Below, piece by piece: positions 1 through 8,821 of a stretch of 64,000 nucleotides of DNA (position 1 is the stretch's first letter; the number at the start of each line of letters is the position of its first letter). This stretch comes from Boseongicola sp. SB0665_bin_10. Its GTDB lineage: Bacteria; Pseudomonadota; Alphaproteobacteria; Rhodobacterales; Rhodobacteraceae. The notes beneath the pieces were generated by a model. That model saw only the letters and a program-made list of their open reading frames with translations, did no database searches and was not told the origin of the DNA. Where the stretch lies: contig VXSG01000093.1 of assembly GCA_009838075.1 (NCBI GenBank), positions 1-64,000 on the forward strand, given 5' to 3'. A program made the translations under genes and the position numbers.

Positions 1-142
1 GTTCCCATCCGCGATCGAGCAGGATCCGCGTCCCTTCCTCGATCTCCTCCCTCAGTCCGTCGTAGAGGTCGTCATGCATCTGGAGGACGAGTTCTTCGTC
101 GTCGAGTTCGCCCAGGATGATGTCGTCGTCTTCGTCTGCCAT
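1..142 (-). CDS. Corrinoid (B12-binding) methyltransferase protein, N-terminal part only
   Basis: Only the first 47 codons are inside the window; the gene runs off the left edge. The start ATG is at 142. The visible N-terminus is very acidic (MADEDDDIILGELDDEEL) and continues into a helical stretch ending near DRGWE. This matches the helical cap at the start of MtbC/MtgC-type corrinoid proteins in marine Rhodobacterales, which carry methyl groups between a substrate-specific methyltransferase and a methyl acceptor. The B12-binding motif itself is outside the window, so the call rests on N-terminal likeness alone. A URO-D-type methyltransferase on the same strand (6668-7990) is a possible functional partner, though an unrelated phosphonate operon lies between them. 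Confidence 0.55.
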   Translation of the reverse strand, partial: MADEDDDIILGELDDEELVLQMHDDLYDGLREEIEEGTRILLDRGWE

Positions 143-525
143 GACCCATGCTCCGCACAGTCTTCTCGGGTTCCCCCCCGTCTATTGGGGAATCGAGGCA
201 ATTGAACGCCAAATGGCGACTTCATGTTCTGCACCTGCGACCCGCCGCCGCTGCATGACGTTTGGCAACGCCTCGGTGGCTCCGCCCATCCAAGCTCTTG
301 GAAGGGCTTGAAGGGTACCGTGCAGCCTGGCCATCAAGGAGGCCATCCCGGAAGGCTGCACGTTCAGCCCCGTTTGCTGTCCGCGAACGTGGCGAGGGCC
401 TGGGAAGACGTCGTCGCGTTCGACATGCCCCGAACGCGGCACGGTCCGCACAGCCTGCGCAGTGTCGTGCCCACCGCGAGCAAGCCGATCAGCGTCCGCG
501 ATTTGGAACTGGGAGGACAGAAGGA
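143..525. other. Intergenic region upstream of the corrinoid gene
   Basis: This 383-base stretch lies between the stop of the EamA gene and the start of the corrinoid gene, both on the minus strand, so it should hold the corrinoid promoter. I see a short inverted repeat, ttcccc at 171-176 and ggggaa at 187-192, in what would be the corrinoid leader. I looked for a B12-box (cobalamin riboswitch) and did not find one. Open frames here have no recognisable protein features. Confidence 0.4.
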
Positions 526-1365
526 TCATGTCGCAACCCCCAGGACAACAATGCCAAAAGCCACAATGCAGGCGGCGGCAAGTCGGTTGGACACTGGCGC
601 TTCCTTGAGCCAGATCACGCCAATCAGCGCCGCAAAGATCACCGAGGTTTCCCGCAGGGCTGATACCGCCCCCAAAGGCGCAAGGGTCTTGGCAAAAAGC
701 ACCAGTGCATAGGCCGCGCTTGAGACGACGCCGCCGGCAAACCCAAGCAAGATCGTGCGCGCGGGCAGAGCGCGCAGCCGGTCCATCCTGGTGGAAAAGA
801 TGAATCCTGCCACAATTGCCTCTGCCGCAAACAGGAGCGCGATGTAGGCCAGCGCGTTGCCGGACACGCGCACGCCAACACCGTCGGCCAGGGAATAGGC
901 GGCAATGGTCAGCCCCGTGAGAAGAGCGGGGGCCATGCCCGCGCTGGGTGTCCTGGCCCCAGTCCCCGCGAATGACAGGATGCCGATGCCAAAGGACACG
1001 GCCAGAATGCCAATCCAGGCCATGATCGGCAGGACTTCCCCGATCCAGACCTGCGCACCCAGCGCGACCAGCACTGGCGCGATGCCGCGCGCAATCGGAT
1101 AGGCGACCGACAGGTCACCGCTGCGGTAGGCCACGTTGAGGCACCAATAGTATCCCCAGTGAATGACCGTTGAGGCGATGATGTAGGTGTAGGAGGCTGT
1201 CCGGGGCAGGCCGGTAAAGGCCAGGATCACAAGCCCTGGTGCCATATGCCCCAGCGCGATCAGGCCCAAAACCATCAACCGGTCTTCCGCACCCTTTACG
1301 AGCGCATTCCAGGTCGCGTGCATCAGCGCGGCCGCGAGAACGATGAAAATGACCAGAAGACTCAC
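526..1365 (-). CDS. EamA/DMT-family membrane transporter
   Basis: This 279-residue protein is almost wholly hydrophobic, with about ten predicted membrane segments in two EamA-like halves. The first half opens with a hydrophobic helix leading into ALMHATWNALVKG, the typical start of the fold; the second half has the GVIWLKEAP motif near the C-terminus, the usual EamA signature region. Family members export or import small metabolites such as amino acids across the inner membrane; the substrate cannot be read from sequence. It lies 58 bases downstream of phnY on the same strand and may be the last gene of the phosphonate operon, in which case it could handle a phosphonate-derived metabolite; that is inference. 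Confidence 0.85.
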   Translation of the reverse strand: MSLLVIFIVLAAALMHATWNALVKGAEDRLMVLGLIALGHMAPGLVILAFTGLPRTASYTYIIASTVIHWGYYWCLNVAYRSGDLSVAYPIARGIAPVLVALGAQVWIGEVLPIMAWIGILAVSFGIGILSFAGTGARTPSAGMAPALLTGLTIAAYSLADGVGVRVSGNALAYIALLFAAEAIVAGFIFSTRMDRLRALPARTILLGFAGGVVSSAAYALVLFAKTLAPLGAVSALRETSVIFAALIGVIWLKEAPVSNRLAAACIVAFGIVVLGVAT

Positions 1366-1423
1366 GGGAATGAAAGGTGACTTGACTGGCCACGGTCAAG
1401 CAAGCGCCCCGGTCCCAACACGA

Positions 1424-2881
1424 TCAGCGCGGCCAAGGCAGGGAATATGTCTTGACCGTCGTGAAGAACTTCATCGCTTCGATGACGCCCTCCTTGACGC
1501 CATTGCCGCTGTCCTTGATGCCGCCGAAGGGTGACATCTCGATACGGTAGCCCGGCTGCTCCCATATGTTGACGGTGCCGACGTTCAGTCCTTCGATATA
1601 GGCGTGCATCCGGTGGAAGCTGTTGGTGCAGACGCCCGAAGACAGACCGAAATCGGTGGAGTTCGAGATCGCCATCACCTCTTCGTCATTGTCCGGCACG
1701 CGCACGATGGGCACTACGGGCCCGAAGGTTTCCTCCATCACCAGTTCCGAGGAATGCGGCACCTTGTCCACCACGATGGGCGGCAGCAGCGCGCCGCGCC
1801 GTCCCGGGTTGTACAGGATCTCCGCCCCTTCCCTTTCAGCTTGCAAGACGCGGTTCTCAATGACTTCGGCAGCTTCCTTGTGGATGACGCAACCAAGTTC
1901 GGTGTCCGGGTCTTGGGGATCGCCGAACTTGATCTTCCTGGCCTTCTCCAGCACCAGCGGCACGAACTGGTCCGCCACGCTTTCCTGCACGAGGATTCGC
2001 TTCACTGCCGTGCAGCGCTGGCCCGAGTTTCCGGTGGCGCCCGCAACGGCGATGGTCGCGGCCCTGTCGAGATCCGCCTCGCTCAGGTCATTGCAGATGA
2101 TCAGCGGGTCGTTGCCGCCCAACTCGAGCGCGGCACGCTTGTACGCCGCCTTCTCCGCTATCATCTTGCCGACGGAGACGCCGCCGGTGAACGTGATGAT
2201 GTCGATATGCTCGTTGGTGATCATCTCTTCGCCGATGTCCTGCGGCCATCCGGTCACGATCTGGAACATCTCGTGCGGAAGGCCAGCATCGTAAAGGACG
2301 TCGGCAAGCGTGATTGCCGTCAGCGGCGTCAATTCGGTTGGCTTGCAGACCATGCAGTTGTTCGTCGCGATGGATGGCGCAATCTTGTGACTGACCATGT
2401 TCAACGGGTGGTTGAACGGCGTGATCGCGCTGATGGCGCGAACCGGCTCGCGCTTGGTGAATATCTTGCGATCCTTGCCATTGTGGGTCAGGTCGCAGGA
2501 GAAGATCTCGCCATCGTCCTTCAACGCTTCGGCGGCGGCAAACTGGAACACGTCCTGCGCACGCCGGGTCTCGTAGATCGCGTGCTGGTGGCAGATGCCC
2601 AGTTCCAGCGTCAGCCATTTTGCCAGGTACTCGCGTCTCTCTCCGATGATCTCGCCTGCACGTTTCAGGATCTCGCCGCGCTCGTAGCGCGTGAGCTTCG
2701 AATTGTAATTCGCCGCGATTTCAAAGGCTCTTGCCGCATGACCGGCGTCACCGGCGGGCACATATCCAACAACCTCATCCGTGTAGGGGTACAATACCGG
2801 CACGGTGCCGTCGGTGAAGACCGCCTCTCCGCCGATGCGCATGCCTTCGTTGCGGATATCCAGATCTGTCATCTCGTTCAT
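1424..2881 (-). CDS. phnY: Phosphonoacetaldehyde dehydrogenase
   Basis: This 485-residue NAD-dependent aldehyde dehydrogenase has the catalytic cysteine in GQRCTAV (Cys290) and the general base in ALELGGN (Glu253), and ends in the typical [10 protein letters not shown] segment. In PhnWAY pathways the enzyme oxidises phosphonoacetaldehyde to phosphonoacetate. The specific call comes from the neighbours: it starts inside the last codons of phnA with an ATGA overlap at 2878-2881, and phnW lies upstream, so the three genes are translationally linked. The sequence also resembles PhnY more than generic dehydrogenases around the TPFNHPLN cofactor region. Without the context it could only be called an aldehyde dehydrogenase. 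Confidence 0.9.
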   Translation of the reverse strand: MNEMTDLDIRNEGMRIGGEAVFTDGTVPVLYPYTDEVVGYVPAGDAGHAARAFEIAANYNSKLTRYERGEILKRAGEIIGERREYLAKWLTLELGICHQHAIYETRRAQDVFQFAAAEALKDDGEIFSCDLTHNGKDRKIFTKREPVRAISAITPFNHPLNMVSHKIAPSIATNNCMVCKPTELTPLTAITLADVLYDAGLPHEMFQIVTGWPQDIGEEMITNEHIDIITFTGGVSVGKMIAEKAAYKRAALELGGNDPLIICNDLSEADLDRAATIAVAGATGNSGQRCTAVKRILVQESVADQFVPLVLEKARKIKFGDPQDPDTELGCVIHKEAAEVIENRVLQAEREGAEILYNPGRRGALLPPIVVDKVPHSSELVMEETFGPVVPIVRVPDNDEEVMAISNSTDFGLSSGVCTNSFHRMHAYIEGLNVGTVNIWEQPGYRIEMSPFGGIKDSGNGVKEGVIEAMKFFTTVKTYSLPWPR

Positions 2882-4140
2882 GCGGAGACCTCTTCCAATG
2901 CTGCGGCGGCGGTTGCGTAAAGGAACGCGTCGAAATTGCGCAAAACGGGCGCGTTGGGCACGTCGATCACACGGTTGACGATGAAGGGCACTTGCTGCTC
3001 GGTCAGCCCGCCGTGACTGCGCAGGGGCTCGCCCAGAGCGGCCAGGTCGTGGCGGTCCTCAGAGGTGCCGATGGTCATGTTTTCGGTGCAGATCATGGTC
3101 AGGTCGCCAATACGGTCGGCGGGCAGTTCGTAGCTGGCCACCGCCTCTTCGCGGGTCAGCACTTCGAGCATTTCGGGCAACGCGGCGACCTTGGCCTTGA
3201 TCTCGGCCTGGTCAGCATCCTCAGGGAGATATGCGGTCGCAAACGAGCCAAGGGCACCATGGTGAACGACATAAGGGTCGGTGATCGGCAGGATCACGCG
3301 GGCTGCGGACTGGCCGAGCCATTTGTCGAACACGTCCTGCATGTAGATGACGGACGGTTCCTTGGTCGTGGCGTCATGCTTGGGCTTCATGCCGTGATCT
3401 GCAGTTGTCACGATGGCCGCGCCAAGCGCGTCCAGCTCGCCCAAGTAGCGGTCGAACATGGCGCAAAAGTCCTTTGCGCCTTGTTCGTCTGGCGCGAATT
3501 TGTGCTGCACGTAGTCTGTTGTCGACAGGTACATCACGTCAGGCTTCATTTCTTTCAGAAGTTTCACGCCTGCAGCGAAGACAAATTCGGACAGATCGGC
3601 CGAGTAGACCTCCGGTACCGGCATGCCCAGCCAATCGCTCGCATTGTCGATCCCGTGCTGGGCCTTCGTGGTGTCGCCAGACCGTTCCGCGGAAAAGGCC
3701 ACGGCGCGATCGTCATGGAATTTCAGGCCTGCGCCGAGCAGGGCGCGCAGCTTGTCCTTGGCGGTGACCATCGCAACGCGGGCGCCAGCCTCGTAGAACT
3801 TCGAAAAGATGGTGGGCGCACGAAGAAAGCGGACGTCGTTCATCATCACTTCCTCGCCGGTATCCGGGTCGAACAGGAAGTTCCCGCAGATGCCATGCAC
3901 CGCCGGCGGCCGGCCCGTGGCAATCGACAGGTTGTTCGGGTTGGTGAAGGACGGGATCACCGAATGCGCCAACCGGTCGGTCCCGGTCTCGCGGATTCGC
4001 TTGAGGTTCGGCATCAGCCCTTCGGCGATGGCGACCTTCAAGTATTCCGGTTCGCACCCATCCAGGCAGATGGCAATGGCACAGGTTCGGGGCACAGGAT
4101 AGCTGCGACCGTTTGCAACGACGGGGGCATTGATCGGCAC
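2878..4140 (-). CDS. phnA: Phosphonoacetate hydrolase
   Basis: This protein of about 420 residues belongs to the alkaline phosphatase superfamily and splits phosphonoacetate into acetate and phosphate. Visible metal and nucleophile residues fit PhnA: Asp27 in ICLDGCEP, the nucleophile Thr66 in PSFTNPNN, and [13 protein letters not shown] with the Asp-His metal pair. The open frame extends upstream into phnW, but I place the start at a GTG at 4140, nine bases after the phnW stop. A GAGGA ribosome site sits just before it, and this start gives the usual family length; no ATG is suitably placed. It overlaps phnY by four bases. Confidence 0.92.
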   Translation of the reverse strand: MPINAPVVANGRSYPVPRTCAIAICLDGCEPEYLKVAIAEGLMPNLKRIRETGTDRLAHSVIPSFTNPNNLSIATGRPPAVHGICGNFLFDPDTGEEVMMNDVRFLRAPTIFSKFYEAGARVAMVTAKDKLRALLGAGLKFHDDRAVAFSAERSGDTTKAQHGIDNASDWLGMPVPEVYSADLSEFVFAAGVKLLKEMKPDVMYLSTTDYVQHKFAPDEQGAKDFCAMFDRYLGELDALGAAIVTTADHGMKPKHDATTKEPSVIYMQDVFDKWLGQSAARVILPITDPYVVHHGALGSFATAYLPEDADQAEIKAKVAALPEMLEVLTREEAVASYELPADRIGDLTMICTENMTIGTSEDRHDLAALGEPLRSHGGLTEQQVPFIVNRVIDVPNAPVLRNFDAFLYATAAAALEEVSA

Positions 4141-4148
4141 GTTGTTCC

Positions 4149-5345
4149 TCAAGCGGCGAGTTTCCTGCGCTCTTCCAGCGCAGCAGCTGGGGGAACTGCG
4201 GAGACGACACCCATAAGTTCGAGCGCCTCCTTTGCAGCGGCGACGACCGCCCGCATGACGGATTCGTCCATCTGCCCGATACATCCGATGCGGAACGATT
4301 CCACAACCGTCAACTTTCCGGGATAGATTATGAAGCCCTTGTCCTTCAGCAGATCATAGAACCGGTCGAAGCTGAAGGCCGGGTCGGCGGGGCAGAAGAA
4401 CGTGGTGATGATCGGGCTGAGCCAGCGGTCGGCGAGCAAGGTTTCAAAGCCCAGGCTGCGCATGCCTGCAACCATGACTTCGCGGTTGCGCATGTAGCGC
4501 GCGCCACGTCCGGCAACGCCACCCTCAGCCTCGTGCTGTTTCAGCGCTTCGACAAAGGCCGCAACAACGTGGGTTGGCGGCGTAAACCGCCACTGGCGGG
4601 TCCTCTCCATCGAGGCCCACTGGGCATGCACATCCAATGACAGCGAGTGCGAGTTGCCCTTGGCCGCCTCGATCTCGTCCTTGCGCGCAATGACAAAGCC
4701 GAAGCCGGGCACGCCCTCTATGCACTTGTTGGCAGAAGAGGCAAATGCTGCGCATCCCAGCTCTTCCGGGTGCAGGGCGAGGGCGCCAAACGCGGACATG
4801 CTGTCGATCAGCAGCTTGCGGCCCCCGGCACGTGTGGCATCGGCGATCTCTTCGATCGGGTTCAGAATGCCGGACGAGGTTTCGCAGTGAATGGCGAACA
4901 CGTGGGTGACTTCGGGATCGTTTGCCAAAATTGCGGCAACCTCCTCGCCACGTGGCGGCAGATAGTCACCTTTGTCGAGCAACACCTTCTGGCGTCCAAG
5001 ATAGTCCAGCGTTGCCGAAGCCCGCAGGCCATAGGCTCCATTGGCCAGAACAAGGACCTTGCCGTCCTGCGGCACAAAGGAACCCAGCATTGCCTCGACG
5101 CAATAGGTGCCTGATCCCTGAATCGGGACGCAATCATATGCGTCGGACCCGCGCCCGATCATGCCCAGCAGCCGAGACCTCAGATCGCGCGTCATGGCAC
5201 GGAAGTCTTCATCCCTGCTGCCCCAGTCCTTCAGCATCGCCTCCTTGGTGGCAAAGGAAGTGGTCAGCGGTCCCGGGGTGAGCAGATATCGCTCCCCTTG
5301 CCGTGGCGGTTCCAATTGCGGTGCCGTCATGTGATCACCCGTCAT
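4149..5345 (-). CDS. phnW: 2-aminoethylphosphonate-pyruvate transaminase
   Basis: This PLP-dependent class V aminotransferase moves the amino group of 2-aminoethylphosphonate to pyruvate, giving phosphonoacetaldehyde and alanine. The PLP lysine is Lys207 in SSANKCIEG, preceded by the cofactor aspartate in LLIDSMSAFG. The N-terminal YLLTPGPLTTS motif is characteristic of PhnW. The open frame starts at 5438 but would reach into the divergent LysR gene; I prefer the ATG at 5345, which has GGAA five bases upstream, with ATG 5330 as an alternative. It is the first gene of a phnW-phnA-phnY operon, so aminoethylphosphonate is taken to acetate and phosphate without the PhnX or C-P lyase route. Confidence 0.93.
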   Translation of the reverse strand: MTGDHMTAPQLEPPRQGERYLLTPGPLTTSFATKEAMLKDWGSRDEDFRAMTRDLRSRLLGMIGRGSDAYDCVPIQGSGTYCVEAMLGSFVPQDGKVLVLANGAYGLRASATLDYLGRQKVLLDKGDYLPPRGEEVAAILANDPEVTHVFAIHCETSSGILNPIEEIADATRAGGRKLLIDSMSAFGALALHPEELGCAAFASSANKCIEGVPGFGFVIARKDEIEAAKGNSHSLSLDVHAQWASMERTRQWRFTPPTHVVAAFVEALKQHEAEGGVAGRGARYMRNREVMVAGMRSLGFETLLADRWLSPIITTFFCPADPAFSFDRFYDLLKDKGFIIYPGKLTVVESFRIGCIGQMDESVMRAVVAAAKEALELMGVVSAVPPAAALEERRKLAA

Positions 5346-5436
5346 TGTTTCCGGTTCCGTTATGGTGAAAGTGATTGCATAAATAAAATCGTTAAATATT
5401 ATCATTGAATAATTTTCATCGATACATGAGCGATGC
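5346..5436. promoter_or_regulatory. AT-rich divergent promoter and LysR-type dyad between phnW and lysR
   Basis: This short region is much richer in A and T than its neighbours. At 5398-5413 it holds attatcattgaataat, an ATT-N10-AAT dyad that fits the T-N11-A rule for LysR-type binding sites. The position between divergent genes suggests that the LysR product controls phnW-phnA-phnY and itself from here. Promoter elements cannot be assigned firmly. Confidence 0.5.
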
Positions 5437-6321
5437 ATGACCCATGCTCAGATCCGTGCGTTTCACCATGTGGCCTTGCTGGGAGGTTTCTCTCTTGCCG
5501 CCGAGGCTCTTGGCCTGACACAACCGGCAATCTCGGACCAGGTGCTGAGACTGGAAAGAGACAATGATGTTCTGCTGTTTTCCCGCATCCGGAAGAGGGT
5601 TGTCCTGACACCGGACGGTGAAGCGCTTTTTGCCAAGACCCGCGCATATTTCGAAATGGAAGGCGAGATCAAGGGTCTGTTGTCTGAAACGGCAAACCGG
5701 ATTGAGGAAGAACTGCGCATTATGGTCGACTCCGCCAGCCATGTCAGCAGCATCATTCAGAGATTTCGGAAGACCTACCCTGGCGTTCGGATTGTCATCG
5801 CCTCAGGAAATACCGAAGAGATCGTTCAAAGGTTGCGATCCTTTGATGCCGACATCGGGGTTATCGGCAGCGGGGAATCCTACGATGATTTCGAGACGCT
5901 GTCCTTGTCAAAAAGCAAGTTGGTGGGGTTTGCGCGCAGGGACTATTTCCCCGCCGGAAAGCGGAGCATCTCGCTCGCTGAGCTTGCCGATCTGCCGCTC
6001 GTTCTGCGCGAACCTGGCTCAAGGACACGGCAACAGCTAGAAGAGCTTGGCAAGGAGCGAGGCGTGACGCTTGATCCTGCGGTCGTTGCGGAAGGACGCG
6101 AGGCAGTTCGCGAAATCGTCGCCGCCAACGACGGTGTCGGTATCGTATCCCGTGCGGAACTGGGCGAAGATCAGCGCATTCAGGCTTTCGAACTTGAAGA
6201 CATTGACCTGGAAATGCGGGAAATGGTGGTGCATTTGCGCCAACGTCGCGATGTCAGGGTCATTCGTGAGTTCATGAGAATGTGCCAATCCGGCGGAAGT
6301 GCAGGCTTGCAGGGTCCGTAA
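5437..6321 (+). CDS. LysR-family regulator, probably of the phosphonate operon
   Basis: This 294-residue protein has a standard N-terminal winged helix-turn-helix (FSLAAEALGLTQPAISDQVL, about residues 19-38) followed by the periplasmic-binding-protein-like effector domain. It diverges from phnW across a 91-base AT-rich gap with a LysR-type dyad, so it is most likely the activator of phnW-phnA-phnY, responding to aminoethylphosphonate or a pathway intermediate. LysR genes beside phn degradation operons are common, but the effector here is inferred from position only. No histidine-rich or other unusual segment is seen. The start at 5437 places the helix-turn-helix at the usual distance from the N-terminus. 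Confidence 0.88.
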   Translation: MTHAQIRAFHHVALLGGFSLAAEALGLTQPAISDQVLRLERDNDVLLFSRIRKRVVLTPDGEALFAKTRAYFEMEGEIKGLLSETANRIEEELRIMVDSASHVSSIIQRFRKTYPGVRIVIASGNTEEIVQRLRSFDADIGVIGSGESYDDFETLSLSKSKLVGFARRDYFPAGKRSISLAELADLPLVLREPGSRTRQQLEELGKERGVTLDPAVVAEGREAVREIVAANDGVGIVSRAELGEDQRIQAFELEDIDLEMREMVVHLRQRRDVRVIREFMRMCQSGGSAGLQGP

Positions 6322-6667
6322 GGCAAAATGGACGTAATTGCATGTTCTTGTCCGTGATCGACACAAATGATCGAAATCACACGACCAGAGTCATGGTTTC
6401 ACGCCTTGGTCGCAAGGCCGTCTGAGAACGTTTCACGGTGTGACGCAAGTCATCAACCGCATGCCGACGCATTTTCGGAGCGTCAACGGGCATGGGTCGG
6501 ATCGGCAAGATCGTGGCAGGGCCGAGATGGAAGACCGGCAGGATCGTCTTTCGCTGTGGCGTTCGAACATCCGGGTTTTGCAATCTTCAAGGCTCCAGTG
6601 CCGCGATGATGTGAGCACACATTTCCGACCGGATCACAGCTGGTGGGGGCAACTGCATGGTCATGCG
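6322..6667. other. Intergenic region between convergent genes
   Basis: The lysR gene and the URO-D-type gene converge on this 346-base stretch. It contains a perfect six-base-pair hairpin, gccttg at 6403-6408 and caaggc at 6413-6418 with a gtcg loop, but no T-run follows on either strand, so I do not call it an intrinsic terminator. I see no convincing gene. Confidence 0.4.
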
Positions 6668-7990
6668 TCACGCCGGCGACTGACTTTCGAACCGCGCGCT
6701 CTTGAAGACCTCGTCGAGGATGATCTCGATCAGGTCGAATTGCGACTGGCCGTTGATGTCCTCGAAGTAGATGTGGCTCGGCCAGGACTGGTCCACGTGG
6801 TTGTCCTCCGGCAGATCGACCGCCTCGCAGACCCGCTTGACCGCCGCCACGTGTCGGCGCGCCTTCTCGGCGGTCTCCGCCTTGGTCGCTTCCAGGTCCT
6901 CGATGCTGTTTCGGTCGATTTCGGGCGAGCCGATGCCAACGGTCAGCGGCAGGTTCCGCTCGATCGCCTGCTGCTCGTAGAACGAGACATCCACCTTGTC
7001 GGCCTCGAGCCGCATGATGAACAGCGGATTGACGCTGACCTTCGCATCGGTCAGTTCCTGAAGCCGACTGCGGTCAGCCGATGCATCCGTTGCATCACCC
7101 CGGCCCCGGCGGCGCGACGCACGGCGTTTCCTTGTCACCTCGGCCACGAAATCGCCGCGGTAATTGTTGTCGAATACCCGGCTCGCATAGGGCTTGTTCC
7201 GCAACATGTGCCGGATCGATCGGATTGACATGTTCTGGCAGTTGTCCTGCCCGATGAAGAACGGCGAACCGGAGGCGTCGGAAAGCTCGACCCAGCCATC
7301 GGGGAAGAGCTCGAAATGATGGTCCATCCACGGCCCCAGCACCGTGTCGCCCAGGTGATCGAGCATGGCATTGACAGTGTCGGGTTCGTTCACGACGTCC
7401 GCCAGGAGCGGTTCCTGCCCGTAGATGTCCGCCGCCAGGCTGTAGGGCGCCGAAATCTGCAATGTGGGGGCGGCGCCGGTCAGGTCCTGGGTGGCCGCCA
7501 AGATTGCATCCACCGCGGCCGGGGTGCCGGTCGAGAAATCTGGCGTTTGCAATTCGTGCCAGTTTTCGCGAGTGATCAGAACCTCGTCGGGGTCCGCGCC
7601 CGGCGGGAACCTGTCGGGATACATCATCTTTTGGCCAAGTGGCTCGCAGGTCCAGGCATAAAGCGCCCAGGTCATGTAGAACTTGTGGACCCCGAGAAGG
7701 CGCGAGACCGCCAGGTTCGCCCGGGCGTAGCGATAGGGGTCGTTGTGATAGTAGTCGTGGGATTCGATGCCGTAGAGATCGAACAGGATTGCAAGACCGA
7801 GCATATGGACCGAGGCGGTGGAATGCACCCGGTCGGGGGCGGTCAACAGTTTGAAATTCGCGTCGAATTCACCAGAGATGGCCGCGTCGAAGACACCGGT
7901 CAGTTCCTCTTTCGCGCCCGCCTCGCCCGCCTGCCAGCGGCGCAGCAAGGATATCCCGTGCGGGAATGCGTATTCCTCGATCCCTGTCAC
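6668..7990 (-). CDS. Uroporphyrinogen-decarboxylase-like (URO-D) methyltransferase-family protein
   Basis: This 440-residue protein resembles the URO-D/CIMS TIM-barrel family used by MtbA-type corrinoid:acceptor methyltransferases, not the heme enzyme: it is longer than HemE and lacks its usual N-terminal substrate loop. Features are the SAPYSLAADIYGQEPLL segment, a GQDNCQNMS patch and a C-terminal acidic helix. An odd, strongly basic insert lies near residues 287-302 (RKRRASRRRGRGDATDAS). It is the last gene of the operon from 15.8 kb, starting just after the isomerase-like gene stop. A role in moving methyl groups to or from a corrinoid protein is inferred, and the partial corrinoid gene at the left edge is a candidate partner. 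Confidence 0.7.
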   Translation of the reverse strand: MTGIEEYAFPHGISLLRRWQAGEAGAKEELTGVFDAAISGEFDANFKLLTAPDRVHSTASVHMLGLAILFDLYGIESHDYYHNDPYRYARANLAVSRLLGVHKFYMTWALYAWTCEPLGQKMMYPDRFPPGADPDEVLITRENWHELQTPDFSTGTPAAVDAILAATQDLTGAAPTLQISAPYSLAADIYGQEPLLADVVNEPDTVNAMLDHLGDTVLGPWMDHHFELFPDGWVELSDASGSPFFIGQDNCQNMSIRSIRHMLRNKPYASRVFDNNYRGDFVAEVTRKRRASRRRGRGDATDASADRSRLQELTDAKVSVNPLFIMRLEADKVDVSFYEQQAIERNLPLTVGIGSPEIDRNSIEDLEATKAETAEKARRHVAAVKRVCEAVDLPEDNHVDQSWPSHIYFEDINGQSQFDLIEIILDEVFKSARFESQSPA

Positions 7991-7993
7991 GCG

Positions 7994-8821
7994 CTATGCT
8001 CCCGGATGCGACGCCACATGCGCCGAGGCTCTGGCCGCTGCAGTGCCAGCGTGATCGCGGAACGCATCGCGCCAGGACAGTCCGTCCTCGGTTGGGCCGG
8101 CAGGCCGGTATTCACAGCCGAACCGACCCGCATAACCGCAGGACCGCATGGCAGGCAGCAGGTCGCCATAGTCGATCGCGCCGGGAAACGGTTCGGCCCT
8201 GCCTTCTGCCGCCGCGATCTGCACGTGACCAATGTTGCCGGCATGCACGCTGAAATTGGCCATCAGGTCGCCGCTCTCCCGGAAGACGTGATAGCAGTCA
8301 AACATGATCTTCAGCCGGGGATGACCGATGTTTGAGATCACCCTTGCAGCCTGCTCGATGGTACGCAGGAAATAACCTGGCAATTGCTCGGCGGAGACTG
8401 GTTCGACCAGGATGGTTCGGTCGGTATGGCCCAACGCGTGTCGCAAGGTCCCCAGGAAGGCCGCATGCGCATCCTGCCCCGATGTCAGGCCCGCCAGCAC
8501 ATGGATCGCGTCGGCGTCGACATCCTCGGCGATCTCTATGGCCTCGTCGACATCCCGTTTCGCCTGGTCGCCCTGGCCGGGAATGGCGGCGCATCCAAAA
8601 GTCTCTTCCATGCGAACATTGATGCCGCCCACCGGCAACGCAGTTTCCGCCAGCACCTCCTTCAGTTCGTGGCGATCGGTTCTGCGCGCTTCGTCGTGAA
8701 ACTCGACGGCGTCGAACCCGTGAGCCGCAGCTTGCCGGATCCGGTCCAGGAATGGCAATTCGGTCCACAGATAACCCGTGTTCGCCGAAAACTCGTATCG
8801 TTTCGCCTGCACAGTTTTCAC
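7994..8821 (-). CDS. Hydroxypyruvate-isomerase-like sugar phosphate isomerase/epimerase (TIM barrel)
   Basis: This 275-residue protein has the xylose-isomerase-like TIM-barrel fold. The opening FSANTGYLWTELPFLDRI closely follows the Hyi/OtnI pattern, and metal-binding positions are visible in ILVEPVS, IMFDCYH and a C-terminal FGCEYRP. Family members isomerise hydroxypyruvate to tartronate semialdehyde or related 2-oxo sugars acids. It lies within a tight minus-strand run, overlapping the alcohol dehydrogenase upstream by four bases and ending three bases before the URO-D gene. Whether it acts on hydroxypyruvate here is not established; the alcohol dehydrogenase and aminotransferase next door suggest a short hydroxylated amino compound as the upstream substrate. 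Confidence 0.8.
   Translation of the reverse strand: MKTVQAKRYEFSANTGYLWTELPFLDRIRQAAAHGFDAVEFHDEARRTDRHELKEVLAETALPVGGINVRMEETFGCAAIPGQGDQAKRDVDEAIEIAEDVDADAIHVLAGLTSGQDAHAAFLGTLRHALGHTDRTILVEPVSAEQLPGYFLRTIEQAARVISNIGHPRLKIMFDCYHVFRESGDLMANFSVHAGNIGHVQIAAAEGRAEPFPGAIDYGDLLPAMRSCGYAGRFGCEYRPAGPTEDGLSWRDAFRDHAGTAAARASAHVASHPGA

Noticed and set aside
143-525. Possible cobalamin riboswitch before the corrinoid gene
   Set aside because: No B12-box sequence or supporting stem was found; only a short unrelated inverted repeat is present.
1604-2920. 438-residue plus-strand open frame opposite phnY
   Set aside because: It is antisense to a clear aldehyde dehydrogenase and shows no protein family features.
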